Source of the DNA: Pelodera strongyloides
Lineage: Eukaryota > Nematoda > Chromadorea > Rhabditida > Rhabditidae
Direction: 5' to 3'
Assembly (NCBI GenBank): GCA_036852015.1
Contig: JAANDG010000143.1
Location: 124,001-188,000, forward strand
Length of the DNA stretch: 64,000 nt
Shown here: piece after piece, positions 11,101 to 36,057 of the stretch
How the letters are laid out: every line of letters begins with the position of its first letter
Position numbering within the stretch: position 1 is the stretch's first letter
Made by a program: the position numbers and the translations under genes
Notes under the pieces: generated by a model
What the model was told of the DNA's origin: nothing
Database searches by the model: none
What the model saw: only the letters and a program-made list of their open reading frames with translations

Positions 11101-12283
11101 CAGCAATGATTCGGACCTGTCTGATGAATCAGAGATAACAGATGAAGAGGACGAAGATGAAGAAGAATTAGAATTGGAAGATGAGATAGACGACGAGCCG
11201 AACTTGAAGCCAGGAGAGGGGTCTACCAGGGTATGAGCTGGGAACTTACCGTAGGCTACTCTTAGGTACTGTATCAGGTTTACTGTACTCCCATAGCTAT
11301 AGCAGTCCTACCGTATGTCGTTTAATATACATCATTGTTCTTTAGCTACTGTATCAGTATGACTATGACTGTTGGTATTCATTGTTATGCAGATACTGTA
11401 TCAAGTATATTGTGTGTCGGTTTTTGTAGCTATGTTCCAGGTGGAAAATACATTGTGTTGTGCATTGAATGAGCTTAGCATCTGTAACTTGTAGCTAAAT
11501 TAGCAGTCTTATTGTTTCTGTACGTCATTGTTGTATGGCCATTATGAGGTATCCAATTTCCAAAGTATGCCAAAAAAAGTGCGTTTTGCTGTCAAAACTA
11601 CTGTATTTTGAAAGTAAACGTGAATATATTTAATATGAATTAAAAAAATATTCTCGTGTAGTTTCCAAAATACGGTGGATAGGTAGCTTATAAACATACT
11701 TGGAAATTGCATAACCGCTTAATAGATCTGTTAGGTTCTAGCTACGTAGCTACACGTTGTTTTTCTCTATTTATGATCCTTTTTTATTGGCTTTTGTATA
11801 GCCGCAGTGTGTGGACGTAGGTACTAAATGTGTATAGATACCAATTGCATTTAAAACGAAATACCGGCCCGTTTTTTAAACACATAAGGTACACGAGCAT
11901 TCTCATGCAGTGTATGCAAATGAACAAAAATTAGAATAAAAAACCTAGCTAAATTTGAGCAAATTAGCATAAATACGTAGGAATTCAGTTGTCCACGATG
12001 CGTTTCAAAAACCGGCCGCTATTTCGCTTTATGATAAACTAGGAATTTGTTGGCTATCGTTGTTTATGCATTGATCTCTGCATAGCTTTCGGTGTTGTTT
12101 TATTTGATCTCTTTTTGTTATAAACGTTTTTTTCTTGGACCGCAGGAGTTTTCTTCTAGTGACACTGGATACTGTAATGCGAATGCAATTGCAATTAGAG
12201 GGATCATTGAATTATGCAAAGTAGCAAAAGTTCGAAACATACGATACCGAGAAGCAAGCAGACAGGAAAGTCTGCTGGTTTGA
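8195..12283 (+). CDS. C2CH-module protein with acidic C-terminal half (tandem paralogue of the upstream gene)
   Basis: Exons 8195-8338, 9449-9571, 10216-10304, 11104-11230 and 12146-12283 join in phase to 206 residues and a TGA. The N-terminus (about 48 residues) is Ser/Asn/Arg-rich. Next comes one C2CH module: CFYC, 51 residues, then CHQH, exactly the spacing of module 1 in the upstream protein. Matching context is seen before the second pair (SGPFYLCHQH against FGPVFLCHAH). Exon 4 encodes a highly acidic tract (EITDEEDEDEEELELEDEIDD), and exon 5 a basic, Cys-containing tail. The start ATG sits directly after TTTTCAG. The exon 2 donor is chosen because it alone keeps phase and yields the 51-residue spacing; that donor region is itself tandemly repeated in the intron. 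A nuclear DNA-binding role is plausible but unproven. The two C2CH genes could instead be one longer transcript, although the in-frame TGA at 7213 argues against it. Confidence 0.62.
8481..8622. repeat. GGCCATATTCACC palindromic element, CCCCATGGGG subtype
   Basis: AGAGGCCATATTCACCAC and GTGGTGAATATGGCCTCT ends; the interior has TTCCCCATGGGAAATTCC. The subtype recurs at 22731 and 37036. Confidence 0.75.
8763..8938. repeat. GGCCGG-type element without flanking TTAA
   Basis: Inverted termini are present, but the outermost TTAA has mutated on both sides. It lies in intron 1 of the second C2CH gene. Confidence 0.7.
9538..9745. repeat. About 62-nt tandem repeat spanning an exon end and splice donor
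   Basis: Three to four units of GGCGAGCGAGGGGGTCAGCG, GACGAGGGTGCGTATTT and a TTATTTTCCCTC block. The first unit contains the last codons of exon 2 of the second C2CH gene and its donor; later units are intronic copies of that boundary. Confidence 0.8.
10362..10728. repeat. AAAGGGAATATGTA element, copy 1
   Basis: Starts AAAGGGAATATGTATGCCC and ends GCCTACATATTCCCTTT, so the termini are inverted repeats. It shares AGTTAAGCTGTATTAATAG with copy 2 and is joined at its end to the 171-nt palindrome. Confidence 0.75.
10723..10893. repeat. 171-nt near-perfect palindrome, copy 1
   Basis: TTAA-bounded foldback whose arms (about 78 nt) begin AGCGAAATGCTAGCCCC and contain ATTTGCATATGATAAGC; the asymmetric centre is TGCCGTGGACG. 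It lies at the end of a GGGAATATGTA repeat in an intron of the second C2CH gene. Confidence 0.85.
11851..12031. repeat. GGCCGG-type TTAA element
   Basis: Slightly diverged ends (GGCCCG, GGCCGC). It lies in the last intron of the second C2CH gene. Confidence 0.75.
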
Positions 12284-12689
12284 CGAAAATGGAAGTATGA
12301 CGATAAATATATGGTATGTTATTTTGTAAGCCTGATCCTGATCTTTCAAAAAACTTGTACTTATATATTCAAATTTTCTCTATGTGCGCTGATTATTGCA
12401 AGTGGCAGATGGTCTTAGACTGTAGAGTGGCAACTCTCTCTCTCTCTATTTCACACTATTTACAATACCCCTGACTGTCTGGAATCTCCTTATTAGGTAC
12501 TGTATCTAGCTCGCATTACGGTCAGAAACTTGCATGCAAATACATCTGCCTTTGCATAGAACTTGATTGACTGTAATTAGAAGGTCCATCTCTGAGACAG
12601 TCACTCATTAGTTCCGTACCGTAACTGTTACCCGTACATTAGACAGATGTTCACGATGAGAATGGCGGCAAGTTGCAGGATTTGAAAAC

Positions 12690-12935
12690 TTATGGACGGA
12701 CGCTTACATAGGAAACGGGTGAACCCATTTGGTGACGGTTCACTGGTTGTTTGATTGGCCATCCCATTTGGTGGCCACTTCGCGACCATGTGGTGGCCAA
12801 GTTTCATCGAAAACCGTCGCCAACTAGTCACCAAATGGTCACGAATCAGTGACGAAATGTTTTTTTTCGGTAAAAACCATTTGGTGACGGGCCAACGACG
12901 GTTTTTCTGTGGTTTCGGCAACTATTTAGTTTTCC
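12690..12935. repeat. CCATTTGGTGAC repeat, copy 1
   Basis: Repeated CCATTTGGTGACGG blocks in both orientations with GGCCAACGACGGTTTTTCTG near the end. Copies are seen at 25245 and 42580. Confidence 0.65.
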
Positions 12936-13003
12936 TGTGCATTAGCTTACTAGCTTGAAACATAGCTCACACAAGTAAAGGGAAATGAAAAAAAAAAGAT
13001 TTC

Positions 13004-13165
13004 CTTTGTTAGCGCGATAGCGCTAACATGTTTGGGTTACATCAGAGAGCCCTTTTTTCCAGTTTCCACCCTGATTTTGTTCCTAGACGAAAATTTGAAA
13101 TTTTTTCGGTCTAATTAGTTAAAATAGCGTATTTAATATTACCTGCGAAAATTTCAGAGCAAAAT
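13004..13165. repeat. TTAGCGC family repeat, copy 1
   Basis: Starts with the palindrome TTAGCGCGATAGCGCTAA and continues with TTTGGGTTACATCAGAGAGC and CCAGTTTCCACCCTG. Copy 2 is near-identical at 26790. Confidence 0.7.
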
Positions 13166-13603
13166 ATCAACTTTAACTAATTTTACGAGCAAATCAGTAA
13201 AATTAGCTCAACACGCGGAAGAATGTCTGTATCTCTGTGCACTTGGGGGCGTGGCTTAGCGCGCACGGTCGAAACAACAACTTGCATGCGTTCAGGGTAT
13301 ATTTGGGCACATGTTGTTTTGCAAAAGTAATTATGAATATTTACTATTATGTTTTTTTCATTAGTATCGACTATCGACTAGGTAATTCAGTCGAAATACA
13401 GTTAAATCGAAGGAAGATCCAGCAAGCGCTTCAAAATAAATCATGAAGTTTGGGAGGTACACTCAATCGTTGCTCTCCATTGTTCATTTGTTCATTGCTA
13501 TATGAAGTTTTTTTATATCCGCCGACAAACAGCACCTGACTTTAACGCTTTTTTTCATATTTCATATTTTGATTTAATATAATTGTTAAAAATTAAAAAA
13601 CCA

Positions 13604-13690
13604 GGCGGACGAAGAGCCCTATCCCCTATGGCCTATGGCCCCTATCCCCTATCCTATCCCTTATCACTAATGGGCTCTTCTCGGGAGTTG
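13604..13690. repeat. Diverged relative of the hairpin head
   Basis: GACGAAGAGCCC and GGGCTCTTCTCGGGAGTTGG flank a stretch of CCTATCCC-type repeats. The arms match the inner stem of the composite element heads, but the loop is expanded and no tRNA-like unit follows. Confidence 0.4.
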
Positions 13691-14659
13691 GCCTAAGCAA
13701 CGCTACTTTAAAGAATTTTGGTCCTGCTTTCAGGGTTCAACAATAAACACTCAGAATTAGGCCATCGATGTTATCAGTGGGCACCTGTACAAGCGTTCCA
13801 AAAACAACCGTGAATGGTAAATTAGGTGGAACACATGACGTTAACCGCGTCTCTCTTTTTCCTTTACTGCTTTACCACGCTCTGTATTTTTATACTTTAA
13901 TTTCGTCACGGCTGTACTATGAACTGCCCCCTACGAATATACTCCAGATGAATAAGCATGAGCGTATGCGTAGAGCGTCATTGATTGATTAAAAAAGTAA
14001 CAAAAGGGTGTCATTTACTGAAACGTTCCGTGTGATTGCATTTGCATCAAATTTACATGCACAACATTGACTGCCGCGTAATTTACGTGATAATTCTTAG
14101 GATAACTAATGTATGGTATTATCTCTAAACGCATTTACTATGAAAAAGCAGATTTTGAAATTAATTTTCGTCCTATTGGAATATCGTTGTTTGAATATCG
14201 AAGTGGGTACATATTCCCATCAACGGGAATGTCAACGCGGTTTTGCATGTTGGGCTCAAAAAAGCTCATTTTTGTAGGTAAGGAAAGTGGAAATAAAATA
14301 AAGCGTTTTTCATCGCGCGTAGTAGACAGCATATAAAAAATGAGGGAGCAGACAGACAGACAGGATATATGCAAGCAGAAGACGCACTAAGACCTGTGCT
14401 GACGCATGTCTTTTGTTTTCAACTCGATCTTTGAGAGCGCCTGAAACAGTATCCAGGAATCTGCGTTACGTTCCCTTTAGTGTGGTTTGCAAGTCTATGG
14501 CCGATTTCCCGAAAGCATCGAAATTTTTTCCGTACCTTGGCACTACACGAGAATATCTACAGACAGTTTTTACGACCGGTAGCCACGGGACCATTTTTTT
14601 AAAATTAAATTTCCAAAGTGCATGCTCTGTGCATCTCTTCTAGCTTCGCTCACTGAGAG

Positions 14660-15160
14660 CCGATGAGTTGCGCGCCGCACCATTTCGGGAAACAAAATGC
14701 GCACCGCGAAGGAATGGGAAACAAAATGCACGCAAAGTGTTTCCCGAAAGGGTGCGGAAACGGTGCGGAAATAGTGCGGCACCATTTCCGCACCTTTTCG
14801 GCAACGTTTTTGCAAGCCCTCAGAGGATCTGCCGTAAGTGCAGTTGTTGTACTAATATTTTTCCGCAAGCACTGGTCTCACATGTGTTGTGTGGCCGACG
14901 AGTGGTCTAAGACGCTGTTTAGAGAAAGTATCTAACAAGACTGTCAGGTTCGCATCCAACACGATGCTTTCTTTTTGCGGTTGCTACTTTTCCCGCACCG
15001 TTTCCGCACCATTTCGGCAACGTTTTGGGGGTGTTTCCCGCAACAGTTTGGGGGTGTTTCCCGCACCAAAACGGCAACAGGAGTAGTTGAAAAACTTTTG
15101 CGGCGCGCATCAAATTCTTTTGCGGGAAACACCCCCAAACTGTTGCCGCGCGCAACTCTT
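14660..15160. repeat. GTGCGGAAA / GGGGGTGTTTCCCGC palindromic cluster
   Basis: Repeated GGTGCGGAAA, CCATTTCCGCACC and TTTGGGGGTGTTTCCCGC units occur in both orientations on either side of a tRNA-like relic. Probably two neighbouring foldback elements. Confidence 0.55.
14888..14962 (+). pseudogene. tRNA Ser/Leu-like relic
   Basis: GGCCGACGAGTGGTCTAAGACG (A-box region) and AGGTTCGCATCC (B box) about 45 nt apart; the stems are broken. Confidence 0.45.
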
Positions 15161-15417
15161 GAGTTTCGTTGATAACATGGCGGAAGTGTGGATAAATTTG
15201 AAAGGTGTATCAAAATTACTGTAAATTGCACACGACTTTGCGAATTGATACTTGCAAGGAAAATTCACGGTTTTTGGGATACGGTCACCGTATACAGAAT
15301 ACCGTAGCGACACCGTAGTGAGGATCCACAGAAAAGGGGGAGTGCTTTTTTCGGTGGGCCTAAGCCTTAACTGGTTTCCGCTCTAATCATGTAAATAGTA
15401 AATTTGGTCATGTGAAA

Positions 15418-15928
15418 AGAGGACAATATTTTATCGTGGAAAAGAGTCCTTGAATGGTAAGTTTGGGTTTCATCTTGTTTTAAATCTACGAAAAGAGGCC
15501 AATAATTTGAATCGAATTCTATAAAAAGTGGACAATATAAAATATAATATTCTGTGCTAGTGCTCAAATCAGGCCTTTTTATTACCCAAACTAGGGCATT
15601 TCATTTATGCAGTCAGTCTTCCGATTTTTACAGGAATTAACTCCTCAGTACTAATTGTAAGTGTTACTATCTGAAACGGCTTTAGACGGCGAACGTGTTC
15701 CAGATTAGCGCGCCATACAGTTAAAAATAGGAAAACTAATGGCATAAAAGAAATGGCCCAGTTTGGGTAATAAAAAGGCCTGATTTGAGCACTAGCACAG
15801 AATATTATATTTTATATTGTCCACTTTTTATAGAATCCGATTCAAATTATTGGCCTCTTTTCGTAGATTTAAAACAAGATGAAACCCAAACTTACCATTC
15901 AAGGACTCTTTTCCACGATAAAATATAT
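15418..15928. repeat. Inverted repeat with about 175-nt arms
   Basis: The segment with GGCCAATAATTTGAATCG and CAAATCAGGCCTTTTTATT (15418-15597) recurs reverse-complemented at 15753-15928 around a roughly 155-nt spacer. A related fragment sits in an afadin intron near 56545-56635. Confidence 0.75.
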
Positions 15929-16586
15929 TCTTTATTCTTTGCACAAAAACACTGTAAAGCATAATATAAAGGAATGTTTGTAATGCTACCTTTGGCTGAC
16001 AGTAAATCACGAAATAAAAAATACAAACTTGAGTGTATCACCCAGAAAATAGTGCTAAAAAACTAATCGATAGAAAATAGAATATGCTCAGTTTTGATAC
16101 GAATTGCTTGAAAGAGATATGCACATAAGTATATGTTGATGAAATATATAATTAAAGCAATTAATGAAGCTAATTGTGATAGGTTACAGTAATACTTCAA
16201 GAAAACTAAAAAACATGGAATTCTAAAATTTGGGAAGCATACCGTATTCACTGAATATGAATCAGTTACAGTAAGAGTTACAGTAAGACAATAAGGTACC
16301 ACTTTATAGGTTACATAGCTCAATAACTAGCAATAGAAGAAGAATTTTTATAAGCAAAATGGCAAAATAAACCGGAAAGTCGTAACAAATAAAGTAATAA
16401 AGAATTAAAAAATACTAAATCGTTATATCACTCGAGATGAGATGCGAATGTTGAACCAAACAATGAAACCATACTAGTATGCAACGTTGGTATTTGGAAT
16501 ACTATCATACTGGGAGCGCAGAAGCCGCGCCAAGTATGTCGCGCGCTTGCGGTGCAGAAATGGCGCCGCAGCGGCGCACGCTCAGC

Positions 16587-30696
<14,110 letters not shown>

Positions 30697-30779
30697 AATT
30701 AGCCTGAAAATAAATATTGATTGGTTCAAAGATAAGGTGATAATTTAAAGGTGTATGCACGTGAAGCACAAACTTGGCA

Positions 30780-31080
30780 CAGGGCCAATTTCAAAAAGTT
30801 ACAGTAGTTTCCCCCGAGGAGAGGGTCATAAAGTGAGAGTCGGGTAACGTTTGTAGGCAGAGGAGCGAAAGAGAGTGCGAGTTTGGGGAAGGCGGGGCCA
30901 AGTTCTTCGCCGAAGTCCCACCGCGAATAAGAGTTAGGGGGCGGGCCGACAGATGGCCCGAGGCAGCGTGCCGCGAACGGAGACGCAGACTGCGCGCACC
31001 CAGCAAAGTTGAAAAAGAGTTGGAGCGCCCGGCTTACATTATGGTAATGAGTAGCCCCGCCCACTTTTTTGGAAGTTGAG
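30780..31080 (-). promoter_or_regulatory. GC-rich, GC-box-containing region upstream of the ztf-11-like gene
   Basis: This 300-nt block stands out from the AT-rich surroundings by GC and CpG content. Two GC boxes are visible: GGGGGCGGGCC near 30935, and GGGCGGGG when the CCCCGCCC near 31055 is read on the minus strand. It lies just upstream of the proposed first coding exon. A promoter or 5' untranslated exon is the likely reading; no transcription start can be placed. Confidence 0.35.
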
Positions 31081-31564
31081 TATTGTAGGATTCTGAATTA
31101 TTGAGTTTTAAAGGTGTATACCTATGAAAGAATATTTTGAGCTAGGTACTGTGGCTTAGGCTTAGAAAAAATGAAGTAGTTAGTAAAATTCACCAAACTA
31201 CGGTAGCTATCGGGGGAAATAGTTTTCGGGAAGATTACAACGTTTTGGTAACCAAGTCTAAATGTAAGAAACATGATAATGAAATATGACCCCAATGAAA
31301 AAGATGAAGGCAAGGGTGTATGAATTGATTGCGCCGGAAAAATGGACATTTGCCATATTGGACCTTATGTTATGGAATGTAGGGCCCAGGCCCCGGCCCT
31401 GTGCATTATTGTTATTGTCTTCGGTCCTCTGGCGTTCGGCACAGAGGAACGTTGGGTCTTCTAGTTATTTCCTTATAAGAACGTTAGCTCATCATAACCA
31501 TAGATGTTCTATCCTAGTTCAGCTATATTTCCCCAAAGTAAAGTCAAACTACATTTTTTTGATC

Positions 31565-31735
31565 TTAAAGCGAAATACCGGCCGGTTTTTGAAAGGCATC
31601 GAGTACACCAGTATTCTTGTGCAGCTTATGCAAATGGGCATAAACTAGAATAAAAAATCGAGCTAAATTCGAGTAAATTAGCATACATACGTAAGAATTC
31701 AGTTGTCCACGATACGTTTCAAAAACCGGCTGGCA
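31565..31735. repeat. GGCCGG-type TTAA element, right end truncated
   Basis: Intact left end; the right end stops at AAAACCGGCTGG without the AGCGAAA terminus. Confidence 0.7.
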
Positions 31736-31867
31736 GATAACTTTTGCGCATTAGTCTAATTGTTATCAGTTTGTCGTTACCGTAGGTTAGGGATCACATA
31801 TCCACCGTAACAGTGCAAGGTTGATATTACTGTACATACTCTATCTTACCGCATATAGCTGTTCTCT

Positions 31868-32047
31868 ATACGTCACCACTCAAGGGTAAGGATTTCTCTA
31901 GAGACAAAACTTTTGGAACGCATTTTTCGGGAAGGAGAGTGAGTGGTGAATGCAAATTTTGTGACATAATCTCGCTTTCTAGGTAAATTTTCTCCGAGAG
32001 ACGGTGTTTTCTCCAGGGATAAACGGAGTGGTGAATACGACCTCTGA
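31868..32047. repeat. Degenerate member of the GGCCGTATTCACC family
   Basis: GGTGAATACGACCTCTG at the right end and a weak GTCACCACTC left end; the interior is about 40 nt longer than other copies. Confidence 0.45.
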
Positions 32048-33237
32048 CTTGCAAACATTCAGAAACATTTCTATCAAAAACACGATTTTTTTTTATTTCC
32101 CACATAACGCTGCATTATGCTTTACTCTCGAAGCCAACACCTTTTTGCTCTCCCCAAACCTAATCTCTGATTTCTTATTCAAAATCAATATGTTCTTCTG
32201 TATTCTATTTGTAACATACTACAGTACCCATATAAGAAAACCGGTTTTGCTTACTACCCCAAAATATATGTGTTTTCTATACAACGAAACCGAGGGACTA
32301 AGCTGGATGTTCAATATCTATATGTACCCGAATAAAAAAGCGTCCTTAATCGGCTCGTGATCCATTGTTATAAACGCGCGTTCGTGTCATGTTTAATTAA
32401 TGACCAGTGCGCGCGCCGCCTGACCAAACAATACAAGCGTGCGCGCAACCGCAAACGTAAACTGTACACCCGAGTACTTGCTTTACTTGGATTAGGGTTA
32501 GTGGGCCAGTTAAACTTGGGGTGACTTTGTTTAGGGATTATACAATAAATACATGTGTATGTATGAGTGTAGATAGGAGTATTATGTACTAGTTATACAT
32601 AGTAATTCAATTATGAGTTAGATAAAGGCGACCCAGCTGCGTCAAATCACAAACATAAATGAACACAAATCGCAAGGAAGAAATTTGAAATACCGCCAAA
32701 AAGAGTTGTCCGTATCCATTTCACAATGACCTGCGCATCTTTTTGTCAAGGCGCGCGCGCAGATGTTCCGTTTGTAATGTGTAGCGCACACACTTTTTGA
32801 CGTACGATGGAAGAATAATGGCCGTATTTGAAATAGTGCCCTTGTAAGGCGATTTGATTACAACAACATAACAAAAGATAAGTAGGGTATTTAATTTTAA
32901 TTCAATTGCTTTATTAATTATGCATAGGTGAGTGTCAACTTAGATAGTAATCGCCATATAGTTTGTTACTACGGTAGCTCGTTTTGAATGCGTTTTGTGT
33001 ACTAGTGTACTCAATCTACATCGTACAATTTATGAAAATTTTTCCCGTGTGTCGACCTTTTAAAGCAATATAACAGGCGTTTTTCGAACGTATGTTGGAC
33101 AACTACATTCTCAAATTTTACATGCACATGTATACTATTAGTCTAAAAAGTCGCGCAGCATCACGCAGGCCTTTGCATACAATACATGGGAATACCGCGT
33201 CCAATATACATTTCAAAAACCGAATGTTATACCGCTT

Positions 33238-33676
33238 TAAAGGATCGCAGTCACTACAAAATCGTCGTTTTTCTTCGAGTTTACTTGTATTTAGTAAAGA
33301 ATAGAGGCAAATACTTTACCAAAACCGAATAATCTGAATTCCATCTCAGGGGGTGAACAAGTAGAAAATTAGTTCTACTTAACTACCGCAGGATCACGAA
33401 ACGTGTTCATACAGCTGCTTCCCGATCGGGAGTATGCAAATTATTTCGGCAAATATCTGCATATTATATCTTTACATATACTGCAAGGGTCTGCAGGCAT
33501 ATCACTACACGTTTCATAATCCCGCGGTAGTTAAGTATAACTACTTTTCTACCTGTTCACCCCCTGAGTTGGAATTCAAATTATTCGGTTTTGGTAAAGT
33601 ATGTTTCTTCATTCTTTACTAAATTCAAGTAAACTCGAAGCAAAATGATGATTTTGGAGAGACTGCGATCCTTTAA
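33238..33676. repeat. Large inverted repeat, TTTAAAGGATCGCAGT ends
   Basis: Arms of about 170 nt share AAAGGATCGCAGTC, CCAAAACCGAATAAT and AACTACCGC. Related ends flank the element at 35010-35437. Confidence 0.7.
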
Positions 33677-35009
33677 AGGCCCTATTCTGTCAAAATTTGG
33701 CAACATTTCTCTCCCAAAACCCTCTCGTTTCCAAAATTTAAACGTCCAATTTCGCTCTGAAATTCAACAGTGGCCATTTTTCGGTGCCCGTAAATGGCGT
33801 GCGCCGCAATAAATTACCATCTGTTTTGTGAGTGTCTTTTTGTTCCCCCAAAACTGAACAAAACCGCAACTCGGTCTCACGGAATATGTAAATTAACTTT
33901 TTCTTTTTCGACCACTCTTTTTCTGAGTTCAACTTTGTCCCGCACTTTGGCTACCGTATATTCAAAGAGTTGGTATTTGTTTCTCTGCCATCTCTTGTTC
34001 TTGCATACTCTCTCTCACACGGTCTTTCGTGAAACTTCTTGGGTATACTGTACGGGAGTTATTATGAAGCTTGAAGTAAATTTAACTAAATTAACTACAG
34101 TAATTGTGGCTGACTTTATGCAAATTTTTCACATTTGTAGGTTGATTGGTTCATTTGTTCATAGACAAGTACTATATTATATGCAAATTTGATTGCGTTC
34201 TGGCACAAAATGGGTGTACAACCCTTATTTGCTTATTAACTTTTATGAGGTAGTTTTTGACGGGTCTTCCAATATGGGATGCACCCTATAAATATACGAA
34301 TAGTTCCTATCTATGCGGCCCTATATATGCTAATGAGGAGAAGAATTTGAGATTATAATGCATATGTAACTAAACCAGGTGAGATACCTTTTATTTATTT
34401 ATTAAATACACCAAAAGGTGTGCATCCGAGGATGAAAGTTAAAAACGAACATACAAACGGAAACAGATAACTGATTTGATTAGCAATGAGATTTGACATT
34501 CTGCATTTGGAATATTGTTGCAAAGGAATAAAGCCAGCATTTTTGTTTGAGCAAACCTTGAATCAATCCCTTTAGCAAATAATGTGGTATTTCCATGTTA
34601 CCTTAAAAAATGAGCCACATTCACAAACAATGATTAAGAAATAAGTAGACATACTACCGTATTGGGACCTAGAAACAAATGTTAAAAACTAGACAACAGA
34701 AAGTTAAACCCTAGCACCGTGAATACCCTCCACCCGCAGGAAACCGAATGCGCTACACTGAAATACCACTGAACCGCAAATGGTTGTTTTTGAGTGGTTA
34801 ATCCACTGGGCTTAATTACAAGGTTTTCTAAACTAACCGATAGCTGGGTAACTGGTAACTGAGTAGTTGGCAACTGGGAAATATGCACTGCGTGTCAATA
34901 TTGAATACTGCAAATAATCTCTGAGGAAAAAAACGAAAAAGAAACGATACAATTGTCAATAGATTTTAAAGGATCTTTAACCTTTAAAGACCTTTAAAGA
35001 CAAGGACCT

Positions 35010-35438
35010 TTAAAGGATCGCAGTCACTACAAATTCGTATTTTTTATTCGCTTTTCATTAATTGTTCAACTATGTGAAGAAAACGACGATTCCAGCGACA
35101 AGGTACGGCAAAACGAACTCAGGGAGAGAAATCCCTGTTTATGACTTTTACTTATATACCGTAGTTTATAATTGCCCGTATAGAGTTTCATAATAAATAC
35201 CCTGCAGTGATAAACCACGCGCCAGGTGTAACACTGCAGGCTGTTCACTCTCCAAGTACCCCTGGCAATTGCATATATGCACCGGCGACGGTCATTTATC
35301 AAAACTCATTCTCATTGATTTCTCTCCCTGAGTTCCATTTTATGTGGATTTTTATGGGCTGCATATTGTTTTATAAATCTGCTTGCATCTAATAAAAATC
35401 GAATAAAAAAGTTAATTTTGAAGTGACTGCCTTCCTTT
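35010..35438. repeat. Inverted repeat related to the element at 33238
   Basis: Same left end (TTTAAAGGATCGCAGTCAC); the right end is AAGTGACTGCCTTCCTTTAAA. Inner arms include CTCAGGGAGAGAAATC and its complement. Confidence 0.65.
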
Positions 35439-35521
35439 AAAGCGAAATACCGGCCGGTTTTTGAAAAGCATCATGGACAACTGAGTTCTTACGTCAAAAA
35501 CCTGCCGGTATTTCGCTTTAA
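35437..35521. repeat. 85-nt internal-deletion derivative of the GGCCGG-type element
   Basis: Both TTAA termini are present, but almost the whole core is missing. It abuts a larger inverted repeat at 35010-35437. Confidence 0.75.
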
Positions 35522-35628
35522 AATTTTCTATGATTCAATGTTTTTCCATATTTGATAGTATAAGACAAAGCAACGAAGAGCATATAAAAAAAGTTCCAGC
35601 TGCGGTCCACTACACTAACGTACAATGT

Positions 35629-35764
35629 TTAAAGCGAAAGACCGGCCGGATTTTAAACACATCGAGTACACCAGTAATCGAGCTAAATTCGAGCAACTTT
35701 GCGCAAATACGTAAGAACTCAGTTGTCCATGACGCATTTCAAAAACCGGCCGGCATTTCGCTTT
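35629..35764. repeat. GGCCGG-type TTAA element, shortened
   Basis: Both ends are recognisable with about 45 nt of core missing. It lies 108 nt from the 85-nt derivative. Confidence 0.75.
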
Positions 35765-36028
35765 AGGTGTTATTCAGTGTGTTTCTTCACAGTCATGGTT
35801 ATCCATTTCAAAATAACCTATTAATCCAACTTTTTACAAATTGTACTATACGCTAATTTCAGGTGAGTTACTGTCGCCACAGCACCAGTCCGGTAGTCTA
35901 ATTGCCTAATTGCCTAATGCTCATCATCCTACTCCATTTCCCATCTCTGTCAATTAGCTTCACCCCAATTCTCTACAATACAAGCTTTGACATCCTTGTA
36001 ATTGGCTTTACGTCCCCAAAAAAAGACT

Positions 36029-36057
36029 AACCCTAAGCCTAAGCCTAAGCCTAAGCT
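36029..36057. repeat. Interstitial TTAGGC array (minus orientation)
   Basis: About four CCTAAG units, the complement of TTAGGC. Confidence 0.85.

Larger units (their letters stand above)
12284..16586. other. Intergenic tract without a supported gene
   Basis: No exon with matched splice sites and coding character was found here. The tract lies between the convergent 3' ends of the C2CH gene (plus) and the MYT1-type gene (minus). It holds a CCATTTGGTGAC repeat (12690-12935), a copy of the TTAGCGC family (13004-13165), a hairpin with CCTATCCC runs (13604-13690), a GTGCGGAAA palindromic cluster (14660-15160), a tRNA-like relic near 14890 and a long inverted repeat (15418-15928). Open frames around 14109-14640 lack recognisable domains. 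Confidence 0.6.

Noticed and set aside
33794..34192. 132-residue plus-strand frame
   Set aside because: Low-complexity hydrophobic and Ser/Thr composition without motif or splice context; likely chance in AT-rich DNA.
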